Positions 43,887 to 53,657 of a DNA stretch of 64,000 nucleotides are shown here, piece after piece. Position 1 is the first letter of the stretch, and the number at the start of each line of letters is the position of its first letter. The position numbers and the translations under genes were made by a program. Under the pieces are notes generated by a model. The model ran no database searches and was not told where the DNA came from. It saw only the letters and a program-made list of their open reading frames with translations. The stretch comes from CAWAVN01 sp963825075 (GTDB lineage: Bacteria > Planctomycetota > Planctomycetia > Planctomycetales > Planctomycetaceae), in the NCBI GenBank assembly GCA_963825075.1, contig CAWGRX010000042.1, positions 60,720-124,719 on the forward strand. The letters run 5' to 3'.

Positions 43887-45611
43887 ATGCAAAACGCGGA
43901 CGTAGCCCGGATTTTTGACCAGCTCGCCGACCTCTTGGAAATTCAAGAGGCCAACCCGTTCCGCGTGCGGGCTTACCGCAATGCCGCCCGCACCATCGGC
44001 AATTTGAGCGAAACCGTCGCCGACATCCTCGCCGATCCCGAACGTGATTTGGACGACCTGCCGGGCATCGGGAAAGACCTGGCGGGGAAGATCAAGACCA
44101 TCGTCGAAACCAACAGCCTGCCGCAACTGGAGGAACTCCGCAAAGAGATCCCGCCCGGCGTCGTGGATATGTTGGGGCTGCCGGGCATTGGCCCGAAAAA
44201 AGTGGCCGCCCTTTATAAAGAGCTTAATATTGATTCGCTGGAGAGCCTCAAAGCCGCCGCCGAGAACGGACAGATCGCCGATCTCAAAGGCTTCGGCAAG
44301 AAGACGGAACAGACGATTCTGGAGAACATCGACGCCGTCAAAGAAGCCGGCAAGCGGTTTTACATTAACGAAGCCAAGACCGCGGCCGATGCCATCGTCG
44401 CGGATCTCCTCAAATTGAAATCCGTGAAGCAGGCTTCGGTCGCGGGGAGTTGCCGGCGCTGCCGGGAGTCGGCGGGCGATTTGGACGTGCTGGTCACTTC
44501 GACCAATTCCGCGGAAGCCATGGACCGCCTCGCGGAACATGAACTGGTGCAAAAAGTCCTCGCCCGCGGCGAAACCAAGCAGCGGGTGCGGCTCTATTCG
44601 GGGATCGAACTCGATTTGCGGGTCGTCCCGGATGAATCTTACGGGGCGGCGCTTCAGTATTTCACGGGGTCGAAAGAGCACAACATCGTCATCCGCCGCC
44701 GGGCCCAGGAACGCGGGCTTAAGATCAACGAATACGGCGTGTTCCGCGAAAAAGACGACGCCCGCATCGCCGGCAAGACCGAGGACGAGGTTTACGCCAC
44801 CGTCGATCTGCCCTGGATTCCGCCGGAGCTTCGCGAGAATCGGGGCGAGATCGAAGCCGCGGAAAAGCATCACCTGCCGAAGCTGTTGGAACTCGAGGAC
44901 ATCCAGGGCGACTTGCACATGCACACGACGGCCTCGGATGGCACCGCGAGCATTCGGGAAATGGCCGAGGCCGCCAAGAAGCGGGGCCTTAAATATATCG
45001 CCATCACCGACCATTCCAAGCGGGTCACGATGGCCAACGGCCTGGATGCGAAACGCCTCCGCAAACATTGGGAGGAAATCGACAAGATCAACGCGGACAT
45101 CAAAGGCATTGAAATCCTCAAAGGCGTGGAATGCGACATCCTCGAAGACGCCACGATGGATCTTCCGAACGATGTCCTCAAAGAAGGCGACTGGATTGTG
45201 GCCGTGCTGCATTACGGCCTCAAGCAGCCCCGCGACCAGATCACGAAGCGGCTGATGACGGCGATCAAATGCCCTTATGTCTCGGCCATCGGCCATCCTT
45301 CGGGGCGGCTGTTGCTCAAACGGCCGGGGGCGGATGTCAATTACAAGGAAGTCTTCAAAGCCGCCGCCGATTATGGGGTGATGATGGAGATCAACGCCCA
45401 TCCGTCGCGGTTGGATCTGGACGACATCCACGCCCAAGCCGCGAAGGAGCAGGGGATTCTGATCGTGATCAACACCGACTCCCACAGCACCGAAGGCTTC
45501 GACGTGCTGCAATACGGCGTCTTCCAAGCCCGAAGAGCCGGTCTGGAAAGGAAAGACGTCGCCAACACCCGCACGCTCGCCCAATTCCGCAAACTGCTGC
45601 GGAAGGCGTAA
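43887..45611 (+). CDS. polX: Family X DNA polymerase with PHP domain (PolX)
   Basis: 574 residues from the ATG at 43887. An N-terminal 8-kDa-like helix-hairpin-helix domain (LPGIGKDLAGKIKTIVETN; LPGIGPKKVAALYKEL) is followed by the palm with GSCRRCRESAGDLDVLV (catalytic Asp pair) and a third Asp in IELDLRVV. The C-terminal PHP domain (about 340-570) has DLHMHTTASDGT, AITDHSKR, AIGHPSGRLLL and INTDSHS, the metal ligands of the 3'-exonuclease/AP-endonuclease module. It fills gaps in base-excision repair. Length and motifs are normal for bacterial PolX. Confidence 0.93.
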   Translation: MQNADVARIFDQLADLLEIQEANPFRVRAYRNAARTIGNLSETVADILADPERDLDDLPGIGKDLAGKIKTIVETNSLPQLEELRKEIPPGVVDMLGLPGIGPKKVAALYKELNIDSLESLKAAAENGQIADLKGFGKKTEQTILENIDAVKEAGKRFYINEAKTAADAIVADLLKLKSVKQASVAGSCRRCRESAGDLDVLVTSTNSAEAMDRLAEHELVQKVLARGETKQRVRLYSGIELDLRVVPDESYGAALQYFTGSKEHNIVIRRRAQERGLKINEYGVFREKDDARIAGKTEDEVYATVDLPWIPPELRENRGEIEAAEKHHLPKLLELEDIQGDLHMHTTASDGTASIREMAEAAKKRGLKYIAITDHSKRVTMANGLDAKRLRKHWEEIDKINADIKGIEILKGVECDILEDATMDLPNDVLKEGDWIVAVLHYGLKQPRDQITKRLMTAIKCPYVSAIGHPSGRLLLKRPGADVNYKEVFKAAADYGVMMEINAHPSRLDLDDIHAQAAKEQGILIVINTDSHSTEGFDVLQYGVFQARRAGLERKDVANTRTLAQFRKLLRKA

Positions 45612-45616
45612 CCGAA

Positions 45617-46522
45617 TCAATCGCGGCGATCCCAGTTTTTCAGAAGGCCCGCCCTCCGGAGCATGGCGAGAGTTTCCTCGCAGGATTCCGCCGTCCACGT
45701 GATGTCAACTTCCGTTTCTCCGGAGTTGTTATTCCATTCGTGACCGTCGTGCATACCTAGGAATAATTTGCCCTCCTGCTTGGCATCATCCGGGACGGAA
45801 ATCGTACTATTCGCACCAATATCAAACTGCTTGTAGGGAAATGGATCCATGGAACCAGTCGGGCTGCGCCAAAGTCCGATCAATTTGCAGAGGTGGGTTG
45901 TGATGGTGTCAATCACATTCGAGTTGTATATCGCGTTTTGGTAGCCGGCAACCTCCAACCCACGGGGCGGGATTCCGGTTCGGCCATCCGGATTGGCCTT
46001 GGTCGCATCATTGGGATCGTGCTTCCATTCTTCGGCTTGTGTTGCCGTAAATTCCGCATCTCCCGCATTCCAGGGAATCTGAATTGGTCCGGCCGGCGTA
46101 TAATCGCCAACCGGATCATCAAATCCTCCCGGCCCCGCAATCCCGTCATTGGTAACGAAGGCATACCACAAACAGTCCTTCGCCGACACCGTTGCGGAGT
46201 CATTGTCCGGCTGTCTCGTAAGCAGGATCTCGTGTTCCGCTCCGGGCACTTCCGCAGTCACGGGCCGGAACACCAATTTGTAGTCATCGTCATCGGGAGC
46301 CGGATCCGCAGTGCCGCCGTAAGGAACTTCCACGATAAAGTTGGTGTCCGTCACTTCGGTGTAATTGGCCGGATCAGTCCAATCCGGTGCTTCTGTCCCG
46401 AGAACCAGCGCCAACTGCCCTTTGTCCGCCCCACCACCAAGGCTGCCCACGACGCAGATCGAGTCGTCGGGCATGACATAGGATTTGCTGGGGACGGGAT
46501 AGATGACGGTGACTGAGCCCAT
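45617..46522 (-). CDS. LecA (PA-IL)-like C-terminal domain protein, otherwise unknown
   Basis: 301 residues starting MGSVTVIYPVPSKSYVMPDD. No signal peptide. The N-terminal ~150 residues are beta-rich and unlike known families. The C-terminal part, about residues 230-285, reads FDIGANSTISVPDDAKQEGK then LFLGMHDGHEWNNNSGETEV. This resembles the galactose-binding PA-IL/LecA fold (GxLFLGxNDxxxxDNSGxxxV). It may be a carbohydrate-binding or calcium-binding module. The gene is convergent with polX (6 bp between stops). It lies 34 bp downstream of a Ser/Thr kinase gene on the same strand, so it may be a kinase substrate or co-regulated partner. Confidence 0.6.
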   Translation of the reverse strand: MGSVTVIYPVPSKSYVMPDDSICVVGSLGGGADKGQLALVLGTEAPDWTDPANYTEVTDTNFIVEVPYGGTADPAPDDDDYKLVFRPVTAEVPGAEHEILLTRQPDNDSATVSAKDCLWYAFVTNDGIAGPGGFDDPVGDYTPAGPIQIPWNAGDAEFTATQAEEWKHDPNDATKANPDGRTGIPPRGLEVAGYQNAIYNSNVIDTITTHLCKLIGLWRSPTGSMDPFPYKQFDIGANSTISVPDDAKQEGKLFLGMHDGHEWNNNSGETEVDITWTAESCEETLAMLRRAGLLKNWDRRD

Positions 46523-46556
46523 GGTGCCTCCTGTGGCATGTTAAAGGGTGTGGAAT

Positions 46557-48434
46557 TCAAGGTTGTTCATCCAGGTTCTTATATTGAGCTTCGGTAATCA
46601 CGCCATTGCAATTCTCGGCCCAAATCCCCAAGCCGCCCGAAAAATCGAAAGTCTGAATGTCATCGAACTTGCGTTTGGTTGTCGGTAGCAATTGGGGGAG
46701 ATTTTTATCATTCATACTCACGGAGACCAGACGTCCCTGATGAATCCGAACTTCCAAGCGTTGATCGCCTTGCACCGGTATGAACTCTTGCGACCCGAAT
46801 GAAATGTGCTTTCCGGGAAACTCGGAATTTGAGTCGATCGCTTCCCGTCCCAGGTTTCTTGTGACGAGGGAAATCCGCTTCTTGCCGACAAAGGAGCTTT
46901 GGATTTGAAAGTATTGAAACCGAAGCACTTTGTGTCCTTGGTATGTGTCAGGATGGGCTCCCAGATAGATTCCCAACCCGCCCGACATTCGGCCCTGAGA
47001 AATGTGCACCTGGATGATGTAGTTCGAGGCGCTCGTGGTCCCCAATTCCAACATCCCGATTTGGCCGCAATTGACGAGCAATTGCTTTAACGCGGGATCG
47101 TAATGCCAACGCGTGCCTGCGAAACTACTTTTCCACACTGGCACTCTCGGCGACTGCCCAAGGAGATTGTGCCATTCCCAGCGCGGCCGATCATCCAGAT
47201 TGAGCGGACCTGCCGGCGGGGCGGCAACTTCATTCTTCGCCGACGCGCCCGGAACAATTGTCAAAGCGTTCCGTGCGGGCGGGTCTTCGCTCGGCGACTT
47301 CCAAGGGGAATGAAATAAGGCCAAGCCCACGATCAAGAGCAACACCGTTGCAAGAGTGGGAACGGCGAGCAAACGGGTTCGTTTCCATAATGCGGAATTC
47401 CCGGCCTGCACCGTCGTGCCATACTCAAGCGACGCCGTCTCCGTGAAGGCTTGTGAACCCGCCTTTTGAAGAGGAGCATCCCGAACCTGGGACAAGCACG
47501 CAAGCAACGCCTTCTTGTCGCGGAGCGGTTCCAAGTCTTGGGCGAGTTCTACGGGCGTCAGATACCGATCTTTCGGCGACTTGGCGAGCAACCGCTTCGC
47601 GATGGGGACCAATCGTTCGTCCAAGCGGCGGAGCCGATCCCAGTCCGGGTCGGCATCGCAATGGGCGCGGATTTTTTGAGCCGCCGACGGATAATCCGGC
47701 GGACCAAACACGGGCTTGCCCGTCGCGAGCCAAAACAGCGTGCATCCCAGGCTGTAGAGATCCGCCCGGATGTCGATCTCCCGCGCATCGAGCGCCTGCT
47801 CGGGAGCGAGAAAGTCCAGCGTGCCCAACAATTTGTTGCTGCTCGTCAACGGGTCCGAAGTCAGTCCGGTGTCCTGCACCCGTACCAAACCCAAATCGAC
47901 GATTTTCGCCTGACCCTGCCAGGTCACGAGTACGTTGGACGGTTTGATGTCCCGGTGAACCATGCCCAAAGAGCGAATGGCCTCCAAACCTCGGCAGGCC
48001 TGATGCAAGAGTTCGCAGGCCGCTTCCACCGGCAGGGAGCCGATGTGTTTGGTGAGCCGTTGCAGATCGATTCCATCGATGTATTCGGTGATTAAGAAAT
48101 GAATGCCATCCTCTTCGCCCGCGTCCGTCGCGCGGGCGACGTTGGGGTGAATCACCGCGCCAGCCGCCTCGATCTCACGATAAAACCGGCGGACCGCCGA
48201 GTCCCTATCTCCATGAAAGCGGTCGCCGCGGATCGTTTTGAGAGCGACGACTTGCTTCAACGTCGCGTGAACCGCCCGATAGACGGTCCCCATTCCGCCC
48301 TCACCGATTTTTTCTTCGAGCACATAACGGCCAAAGGTCTGTGGAAGTTTCGCGAACCGGCCGGACGACACGGGCGATTCGACATTCAGCGTCTGGTTGT
48401 CTAGGGAATCGAAAGTCGCCACGCCGCACCACAA
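46557..48434 (-). CDS. Transmembrane Ser/Thr protein kinase with C-terminal sensor domain
   Basis: About 625 residues; the start codon is unsure (TTG at 48434 or a later GTG). Kinase domain about 37-300: P-loop KIGEGGMGTVY (43-52), catalytic K66 in VVALKTIRG, HRDIKPSNV (160-168), and VDLGLVRV at 179-186, where DLG replaces DFG as often seen in planctomycete kinases. One membrane helix (LLAVPTLATVLLLIVGLALF) lies near 350-370. The exterior ~200 residues (about 420-620) have a beta-sandwich pattern (GGLGIYLGAHPDTYQGHKVL). It likely senses an outside ligand and phosphorylates cytoplasmic targets. Confidence 0.85.
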   Translation of the reverse strand: MWCGVATFDSLDNQTLNVESPVSSGRFAKLPQTFGRYVLEEKIGEGGMGTVYRAVHATLKQVVALKTIRGDRFHGDRDSAVRRFYREIEAAGAVIHPNVARATDAGEEDGIHFLITEYIDGIDLQRLTKHIGSLPVEAACELLHQACRGLEAIRSLGMVHRDIKPSNVLVTWQGQAKIVDLGLVRVQDTGLTSDPLTSSNKLLGTLDFLAPEQALDAREIDIRADLYSLGCTLFWLATGKPVFGPPDYPSAAQKIRAHCDADPDWDRLRRLDERLVPIAKRLLAKSPKDRYLTPVELAQDLEPLRDKKALLACLSQVRDAPLQKAGSQAFTETASLEYGTTVQAGNSALWKRTRLLAVPTLATVLLLIVGLALFHSPWKSPSEDPPARNALTIVPGASAKNEVAAPPAGPLNLDDRPRWEWHNLLGQSPRVPVWKSSFAGTRWHYDPALKQLLVNCGQIGMLELGTTSASNYIIQVHISQGRMSGGLGIYLGAHPDTYQGHKVLRFQYFQIQSSFVGKKRISLVTRNLGREAIDSNSEFPGKHISFGSQEFIPVQGDQRLEVRIHQGRLVSVSMNDKNLPQLLPTTKRKFDDIQTFDFSGGLGIWAENCNGVITEAQYKNLDEQP

Positions 48435-48770
48435 TCAATAGGCCCAATGAGGTAATGGAGCAGACCTTCCTCCGCGCCAAACCGCGCGTGTTTATTATAG
48501 ACTATCAACTCCGGCATCTCTGGACAAATTATTTCTTGAAGAATCGCCGATTGGAAAAAAAACACGCAGCGGTAAATGAAAAGCGCCCGGGATAGCGAAC
48601 CAACAAATCTTCTCCAAAGGCCGGAATCGCTACGATTGTAGAGCGTTTGGCCGCGATCGGACAATCATGCCCCCAGATATTGCGAGCGGGGGCGTTTCTC
48701 GATAGGGTGGTTGGTGAAAATTGAAATGCACGCCCGTGATTTCCCTTCTTTCACACATCGCTTTATGACC
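48435..48770. other. Divergent intergenic region between the kinase and second glgC
   Basis: 336 bp with no gene. TTTATTATAGACTATC at about 48490 is a possible -10-like AT stretch. No palindromic repeat of families A-E is seen. It should hold both divergent promoters. Confidence 0.4.
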
Positions 48771-50057
48771 ATGCGCAACGTCATCAGTTTCATCCTCGGC
48801 GGAGGCAAAGGCACGCGTCTGTTTCCTTTGACGGAATACCGCTCCAAGCCCGCGGTGCCCCTGGCGGGAAAATATCGCCTGATCGATATTCCCATCTCCA
48901 ACTGCCTCAATAGCGACATCAACCGGATTTATCTGCTCACGCAGTTCAACTCGGTGAGTCTGCACCGGCACATTCGGCAGACCTACAAGTTCGACCGCTT
49001 CGACGGCGGGTTTGTGGAGATCCTCGCCGCCCAGCAGACGATGGAAGGGGCCGACTGGTATCAAGGCACGGCCGACGCCGTCCGCAAACACCTCCGCTAT
49101 TTGGAGCAGGAGAATATCGACTACGTGCTGATTCTCTCCGGCGACCAGCTTTACCGCATGGACTACAACGACATGCTGAAGACGCACATCGATTCCGGGG
49201 CGGATGTGACGATCTCGGCTGTGCCCATCACGCCGGACGAGGCCAAAGCCTTCGGGATCATGCGGCTGGACGACACCGGCCGGGTGCTGGGCTTCTTGGA
49301 AAAGCCGCAGACGAAAGAAGAACTCGACCTCGTCCGCACCGACCCCGCCTGGATCGAATCCAAGGGCGTGAAAGCGCACGGCCGGGATTGCCTGGCCAGC
49401 ATGGGGATCTATCTCTTCAACCGCAATACGCTTTTGGAACTTTTGCGCGGCTCGGAGTATGCCGACTTCGGCAAAGAGGTCTTCCCGCTTTCCATCCGCA
49501 CCCGCAAGGTGCAAACGCATCTCTTCGACGGCTACTGGGAAGACATCGGCACGATCCGGGCATTTTACGATGCCAACCTGGCACTCGCCGGCAAGGAGCC
49601 GCCCTTTAAGTTTGTGGAGGCCGACGCACCGATTTACACGCATGCCCGGTTTCTGCCGCCGACGCGCGTTGATGGCGCGAATATCAAAGCCAGCATGATC
49701 GCCGACGGCTGCGAAATTGATGCGGGAGCGATTATCGAGCACAGCATCATCGGCCTTAGGTATCGCATCGGAGCCAACGCGACCATCAAGAACTCGATCC
49801 TGATGGGAGCGGACAACTACGAATACCCGAAGATCCCCGAAAACACCGTCGCGGACTTTCCGCCCATCGGCATCGGGGAAGGCTCTAAAATCAGCGGGGC
49901 GATCATCGACAAAAACTGCCGGATCGGGAAGAACGTCTCCATCCACCTCCCGGACGAGTCCATCGAAAATGCCGACTTCGGCGATTCAGTCGTCGTCCGC
50001 GACGGTGTGATCGTGGTCAAAAAAGGAGCCGTGTTACCGGACGGCTGGTCGATGTAA
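48771..50057 (+). CDS. glgC: Glucose-1-phosphate adenylyltransferase, copy 2
   Basis: 428 residues from the ATG at 48771 (MRNVISFILGGGKGTRLFPL); an upstream extension to 48711 looks non-family. Motifs: GGGKGTRLFPLTEYRSKPAVP (about 10-30), the SGDQLYRMDY strand, EKPQTKEELD, and the C-terminal beta-helix with repeated DGANIKASMIADGCEI and NCRIGKNVSIHLPDE. It differs from copy 1 and contains an insertion before the GRDCLASMGIYLFNR segment. Two GlgC forms in one genome often specialise or form mixed tetramers; which holds here is unknown. Confidence 0.9.
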   Translation: MRNVISFILGGGKGTRLFPLTEYRSKPAVPLAGKYRLIDIPISNCLNSDINRIYLLTQFNSVSLHRHIRQTYKFDRFDGGFVEILAAQQTMEGADWYQGTADAVRKHLRYLEQENIDYVLILSGDQLYRMDYNDMLKTHIDSGADVTISAVPITPDEAKAFGIMRLDDTGRVLGFLEKPQTKEELDLVRTDPAWIESKGVKAHGRDCLASMGIYLFNRNTLLELLRGSEYADFGKEVFPLSIRTRKVQTHLFDGYWEDIGTIRAFYDANLALAGKEPPFKFVEADAPIYTHARFLPPTRVDGANIKASMIADGCEIDAGAIIEHSIIGLRYRIGANATIKNSILMGADNYEYPKIPENTVADFPPIGIGEGSKISGAIIDKNCRIGKNVSIHLPDESIENADFGDSVVVRDGVIVVKKGAVLPDGWSM

Positions 50058-50086
50058 AACCGGCGGCTAGCGCCTTGCCGCTCACT
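50058..50086. repeat. Family C element at a convergent gene junction
   Basis: AACCGGCGGCTAGCGCCTTG and CCGCTCAC sit between the glgC stop (50057) and the sigma54-regulator stop (50093). The stem-like GCGGCTAGCGCC may serve as a bidirectional terminator. Confidence 0.6.
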
Positions 50087-50092
50087 TCGCAA

Positions 50093-52159
50093 TCACTCCA
50101 CCGGGCGAGACGGGCGGGGGCGGCGCATGCGGTAGCGTTTGAGCTTACGGTCCAAGGTGGAGCGTTCGATGCCCAGGATTTGGGCGGCCCGGGATTTGTT
50201 CCAATCGGTCCAATCCAGCGTGGCCAGGATGTGCTCGCGCTCCAGAATTTCCAGGCTCACCTCGCGGTAGCCGGCGGGCGTGGACATGTCGGGCTGGTCT
50301 TCTTTTTCGGCGCGGAGGGTCGAAAGCTGAATGTCCGCCGCCGTGACTTCTTTCCCCTGGCAGAGAATCACCGACCGCTCGATCACGTTTTGCAGTTCCC
50401 GCACGTTGCCCGGCCAGGTGTAATGCAACAGCGATTCGAGCGCCCCCCGGCTGAAACCCGAGATCGGCCGGTTCGTCTTTTGGGCGGAGCGTTCCAGAAA
50501 ATGTTTCGCCAAAAGCGGAATGTCCGATCGGCGTTCCCTAAGTGGCACGACGACGAGTTCCACCACGTGCAGACGGAAGTAAAGGTCCTTGCGGAACGTG
50601 CCCTTGTTGACGGCCTCTTCCAGGTCGCGGTTGGTAGCGGCGACGACGCGGACGTTGACGGAAATCGGCGTGCTGCCGCCGACCCGCTCGAAGGGATGCC
50701 CTTCCAGCACCCGGAGAAATTTCGCCTGGATCGCCTGGCTCATCTCGCCGACTTCATCGAGGAACAAGGTGCCCTTGTGGGCTTGCTCGAACTTGCCGGA
50801 CTTGCGGCTGGTGGCTCCGGTGAAGGAGCCTTTCTCGTGCCCGAAGAGTTCGCTTTCCAGGAGGCTCTCGCTGAGGGCCGCGCAGTTCATGCACACGAAC
50901 GGCGCTTCGCGGCGGTCGCTGTTGAAGTGGATCGCCCGGGCCACCAACTCTTTGCCGACGCCGCTTTCTCCGCGAATCAGCGCGGTCGCGTCGGTCGGGG
51001 CGATGCGGCGGATCGTGTCCCGCAGTTGCTGGACGGGCTGGCTTTCGCCGACCAGTTCCCCGTCGAGTTCCAACTGCCGGCGGAGGGTTTTGTTTTCATC
51101 GGTGGCGCGGGCCAAGCCGTCGGCGAGCGATTCCCGCTCGATCAAATGCTCGAGGACGATCGCCATCTGGTCGGCGACGGCGAGCGTGAATTCCAGATCG
51201 TCCGGCTTGAGCGGCTTTTCGGGGTCGGTCGAATACAAATGCACCAAACCGTGCAGCGTGTCGTTGTTGCGGATCGGTGCGCAAATCACGCTCTGCACGC
51301 GGATCTCTTCCAGGCTCTCGCGGCCCGCCAGTTTGGAATCGTCCATGATGTCCTTGGCGAGCACGGCTTCCCGGCGTTCCAAGACGACCTTGGAGAGATA
51401 CTCCGAAACCTGCTCGTAAGCCGAGTCTGTCTCCGCCCGGTAAACGGCTTGATAAAGCTGGTCCGGCGTGGGCGTGCCTTGGGACGGTTCGTGCAACAGC
51501 AAAATCGCCCCGATGTCCGCAGGCGTGGCGCCAAACAATCCCGTGAGCACCATCCGCGCAAGCTCCTGCGAATTGACCGCGTTGCCCATCTCGAGCGCCA
51601 GGCGGTATAGATTCGCCAATTCGCGGCTGATGCGTTCGCGTCCGATCAGGTCGTCCGCCGGGGCTTCGCGGTAGCGGGACTTGCGGGTGCGGTGGATAAT
51701 CTCCGCGCTCGAACCGCCCTCCGCGCTCGGCGAGATGATGGAAATATCGGTGGCGGTGTCGGTGGTGCGGTCGAGGTATTCGCGGTCGGTGCTTTCGACA
51801 AACGGGCGGAACGGTTTGGAAATGTCGTAGGTAAAACCGATCTCGCATTCGCCGATTTGGATAATCTCCCCGTCCTGGAGTTCCCAGTCGGACGCGACCG
51901 GCTCGCCGCTGACGAGGGTCCCGTTGCGGCTGTTGAGGTCGCGGAGCGTCCAGTGGGGGCCGTTTTGAAAAATCTCGCAGTGGTTCCGGCTGCAAACCTC
52001 GTCGGAGAGCACGATGCGATTCGTCGGCGCCCGCCCGATGGTCGTCACCTTGCCGGGCATCAAACGGAACACATCCCGCCAGGACGACCCATCGCGGATC
52101 AGCAAATAGGCCGGGCGATCCCATTCTTCGGAGGAAATTGATGAAGAATCAGGGGGCAT
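50093..52159 (-). CDS. FHA-GAF sigma-54-dependent transcriptional activator
   Basis: 688 residues from the ATG at 52159. FHA domain about 20-115 (VTTIGRAPTNRIVLSDEVCS, RNHCEIF, NSRNGTLVSGE), GAF about 190-345, AAA+ domain about 370-600. The AAA+ domain has Walker A GESGVGKELVARAIH, the sigma54-contact loop as GSFTGA (GAFTGA in most relatives), Walker B FLDEVGEMS and the R-finger region. A Fis-type helix-turn-helix ends the protein (NKSRAAQILGIERSTLDRKL). It activates sigma54 promoters. The FHA domain suggests input from a Ser/Thr kinase such as the one nearby, which is an inference from position. Confidence 0.92.
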   Translation of the reverse strand: MPPDSSSISSEEWDRPAYLLIRDGSSWRDVFRLMPGKVTTIGRAPTNRIVLSDEVCSRNHCEIFQNGPHWTLRDLNSRNGTLVSGEPVASDWELQDGEIIQIGECEIGFTYDISKPFRPFVESTDREYLDRTTDTATDISIISPSAEGGSSAEIIHRTRKSRYREAPADDLIGRERISRELANLYRLALEMGNAVNSQELARMVLTGLFGATPADIGAILLLHEPSQGTPTPDQLYQAVYRAETDSAYEQVSEYLSKVVLERREAVLAKDIMDDSKLAGRESLEEIRVQSVICAPIRNNDTLHGLVHLYSTDPEKPLKPDDLEFTLAVADQMAIVLEHLIERESLADGLARATDENKTLRRQLELDGELVGESQPVQQLRDTIRRIAPTDATALIRGESGVGKELVARAIHFNSDRREAPFVCMNCAALSESLLESELFGHEKGSFTGATSRKSGKFEQAHKGTLFLDEVGEMSQAIQAKFLRVLEGHPFERVGGSTPISVNVRVVAATNRDLEEAVNKGTFRKDLYFRLHVVELVVVPLRERRSDIPLLAKHFLERSAQKTNRPISGFSRGALESLLHYTWPGNVRELQNVIERSVILCQGKEVTAADIQLSTLRAEKEDQPDMSTPAGYREVSLEILEREHILATLDWTDWNKSRAAQILGIERSTLDRKLKRYRMRRPRPSRPVE

Positions 52160-52398
52160 TCGCGCCAAGGGGCTAAAGAAAAGGACACAAACAGGAATGT
52201 CAGGCGATTATGGAAAAAGCATATCGGACGGGATTTGAAATCTGCAAGCGCAGGGACGCGGCACGGGAGCCGCGGGGACTCTTGCACTGAGGCCGGTCTT
52301 TTTGCATTCTAGTGTTTTGCCGGTGCCTCGGTAAGTTTTGATGTTTTGATCGAAACACCTGCTCGCTCACACTCTCATCATACGAAAGATGACTCTCC

Positions 52399-53649
52399 AT
52401 GCCCACAACTTGCTTTACGAACTTTCGCAGATTGGTTTTGGTTTCGCTGTTGGCCGTCGCGGCGAGTTCGGCCCGTGCCGAGAATTGGACGCGGTTTCGC
52501 GGCGACAACGGCAACGGCATCAGCGGGCAGGAAGGGATTCCCTCCACCTGGAGTCCCGGAGATTACGAGTGGAACATCGAACTCCCCGGCCTGGGGCATT
52601 CCTCGCCGGTGATTTTCGGCAAGCGGCTGTTTGTGACCTCGGCGGTGGACGAAGGGGCGGTGCGGTATTTGTTCTGTCTGGACGCTTCGACCGGAAAGGA
52701 AATCTGGTCCACCACCGTGGGCTACAACAAGAGCCATAAGCACAACAAAAGCAGTTGGGCGTCCAGCACCCCCGCGACCGACGGCGAGCGGGTTTACGTC
52801 GCCTTTGCCGATGAGGAACGCTACACCCTCGCCGCGTGGGATTTTGACGGCCGGCTGGTGTGGCGGCGGAATCTGGGGCCGTTCGTCAGCCAGCACGGGC
52901 AAGGCGTTTCGCCGATGGTGTTCGATGGGATGGTGATCATGGCCAACGATCAAATGGGGCCGAGTTCGATCATCGCCTTGGATTCCAAGACGGGCAAAAC
53001 GGTGTGGAGCACGCTGCGGGACGTGCGGCGGACTTCGTACGCCACGCCGATGATCTATCAAAAAGAAGGCCAAAAGCCGCAATTGATCTGCGTCAGCGGG
53101 GCGATGGGCGTGACCAGTCTGGATCCCTACACCGGCCACATGAATTGGATGACGGGCGAGTTTCCCCTGCGGACGGTCGCGTCGCCGATTGCGGGCGAGG
53201 GCCTCATTATCGCATCCTGCGGCGGCGGGGGCGTCGGCAAACTGTTGATCGCCGTGGATCCCAACGCCGACGAATCCAAAGGCGAACCGCGGATCGTTTA
53301 CCAGCGCGAACGCATCCTGCCCTACGTCCCCACGCCCGTGATTTACGAGGGGCATCTTTACCTGTGGAACGACAACGGCGTGGTGAGCTGCGTGGAACTC
53401 AAGACCGGCAAGAACATCTGGACCAAGCGCGTGGGCGGCAATTACAGCGGCTCGGCGGTGCTCATCGACGGCCGAATCTACATCATGAGCGAAGAAGGCA
53501 AGTGCATCGTCATCGCGGCGTCGCCCAAGTATGAAGAGCTTGGCGAAAATGACCTGGGCGACGGCAGCCACGCCACCCCCGCCGTCGCCAACGGAAGATT
53601 GTACCTCCGCACCTTCCACCGCCTGATGTGCCTCAAAGCCCAGGAATAG
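52399..53649 (+). CDS. Secreted PQQ-like beta-propeller protein
   Basis: 416 residues with a signal peptide (RRLVLVSLLAVAASSARA, cleavage near residue 27). The body is a seven- or eight-blade propeller with repeats such as LDASTGKEIWSTTVGYN, LDSKTGKTVWSTLRDVR and ELKTGKNIWTKRVGGNYSGS. WTRFRGDNGNGISGQEGIP at the N-terminus is the usual opening of the planctomycete outer-membrane protein-assembly-factor-like or PQQ-repeat family. No PQQ ligands can be assigned. Divergent from the sigma54 regulator with a 239-bp gap. Confidence 0.82.
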   Translation: MPTTCFTNFRRLVLVSLLAVAASSARAENWTRFRGDNGNGISGQEGIPSTWSPGDYEWNIELPGLGHSSPVIFGKRLFVTSAVDEGAVRYLFCLDASTGKEIWSTTVGYNKSHKHNKSSWASSTPATDGERVYVAFADEERYTLAAWDFDGRLVWRRNLGPFVSQHGQGVSPMVFDGMVIMANDQMGPSSIIALDSKTGKTVWSTLRDVRRTSYATPMIYQKEGQKPQLICVSGAMGVTSLDPYTGHMNWMTGEFPLRTVASPIAGEGLIIASCGGGGVGKLLIAVDPNADESKGEPRIVYQRERILPYVPTPVIYEGHLYLWNDNGVVSCVELKTGKNIWTKRVGGNYSGSAVLIDGRIYIMSEEGKCIVIAASPKYEELGENDLGDGSHATPAVANGRLYLRTFHRLMCLKAQE

Positions 53650-53657
53650 AGACGGTG

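Noticed and set aside
43755..45698. A 647-codon minus-strand open frame opposite polX
   Set aside because: Antisense to a full PolX with all motifs; composition is that of a shadow frame.
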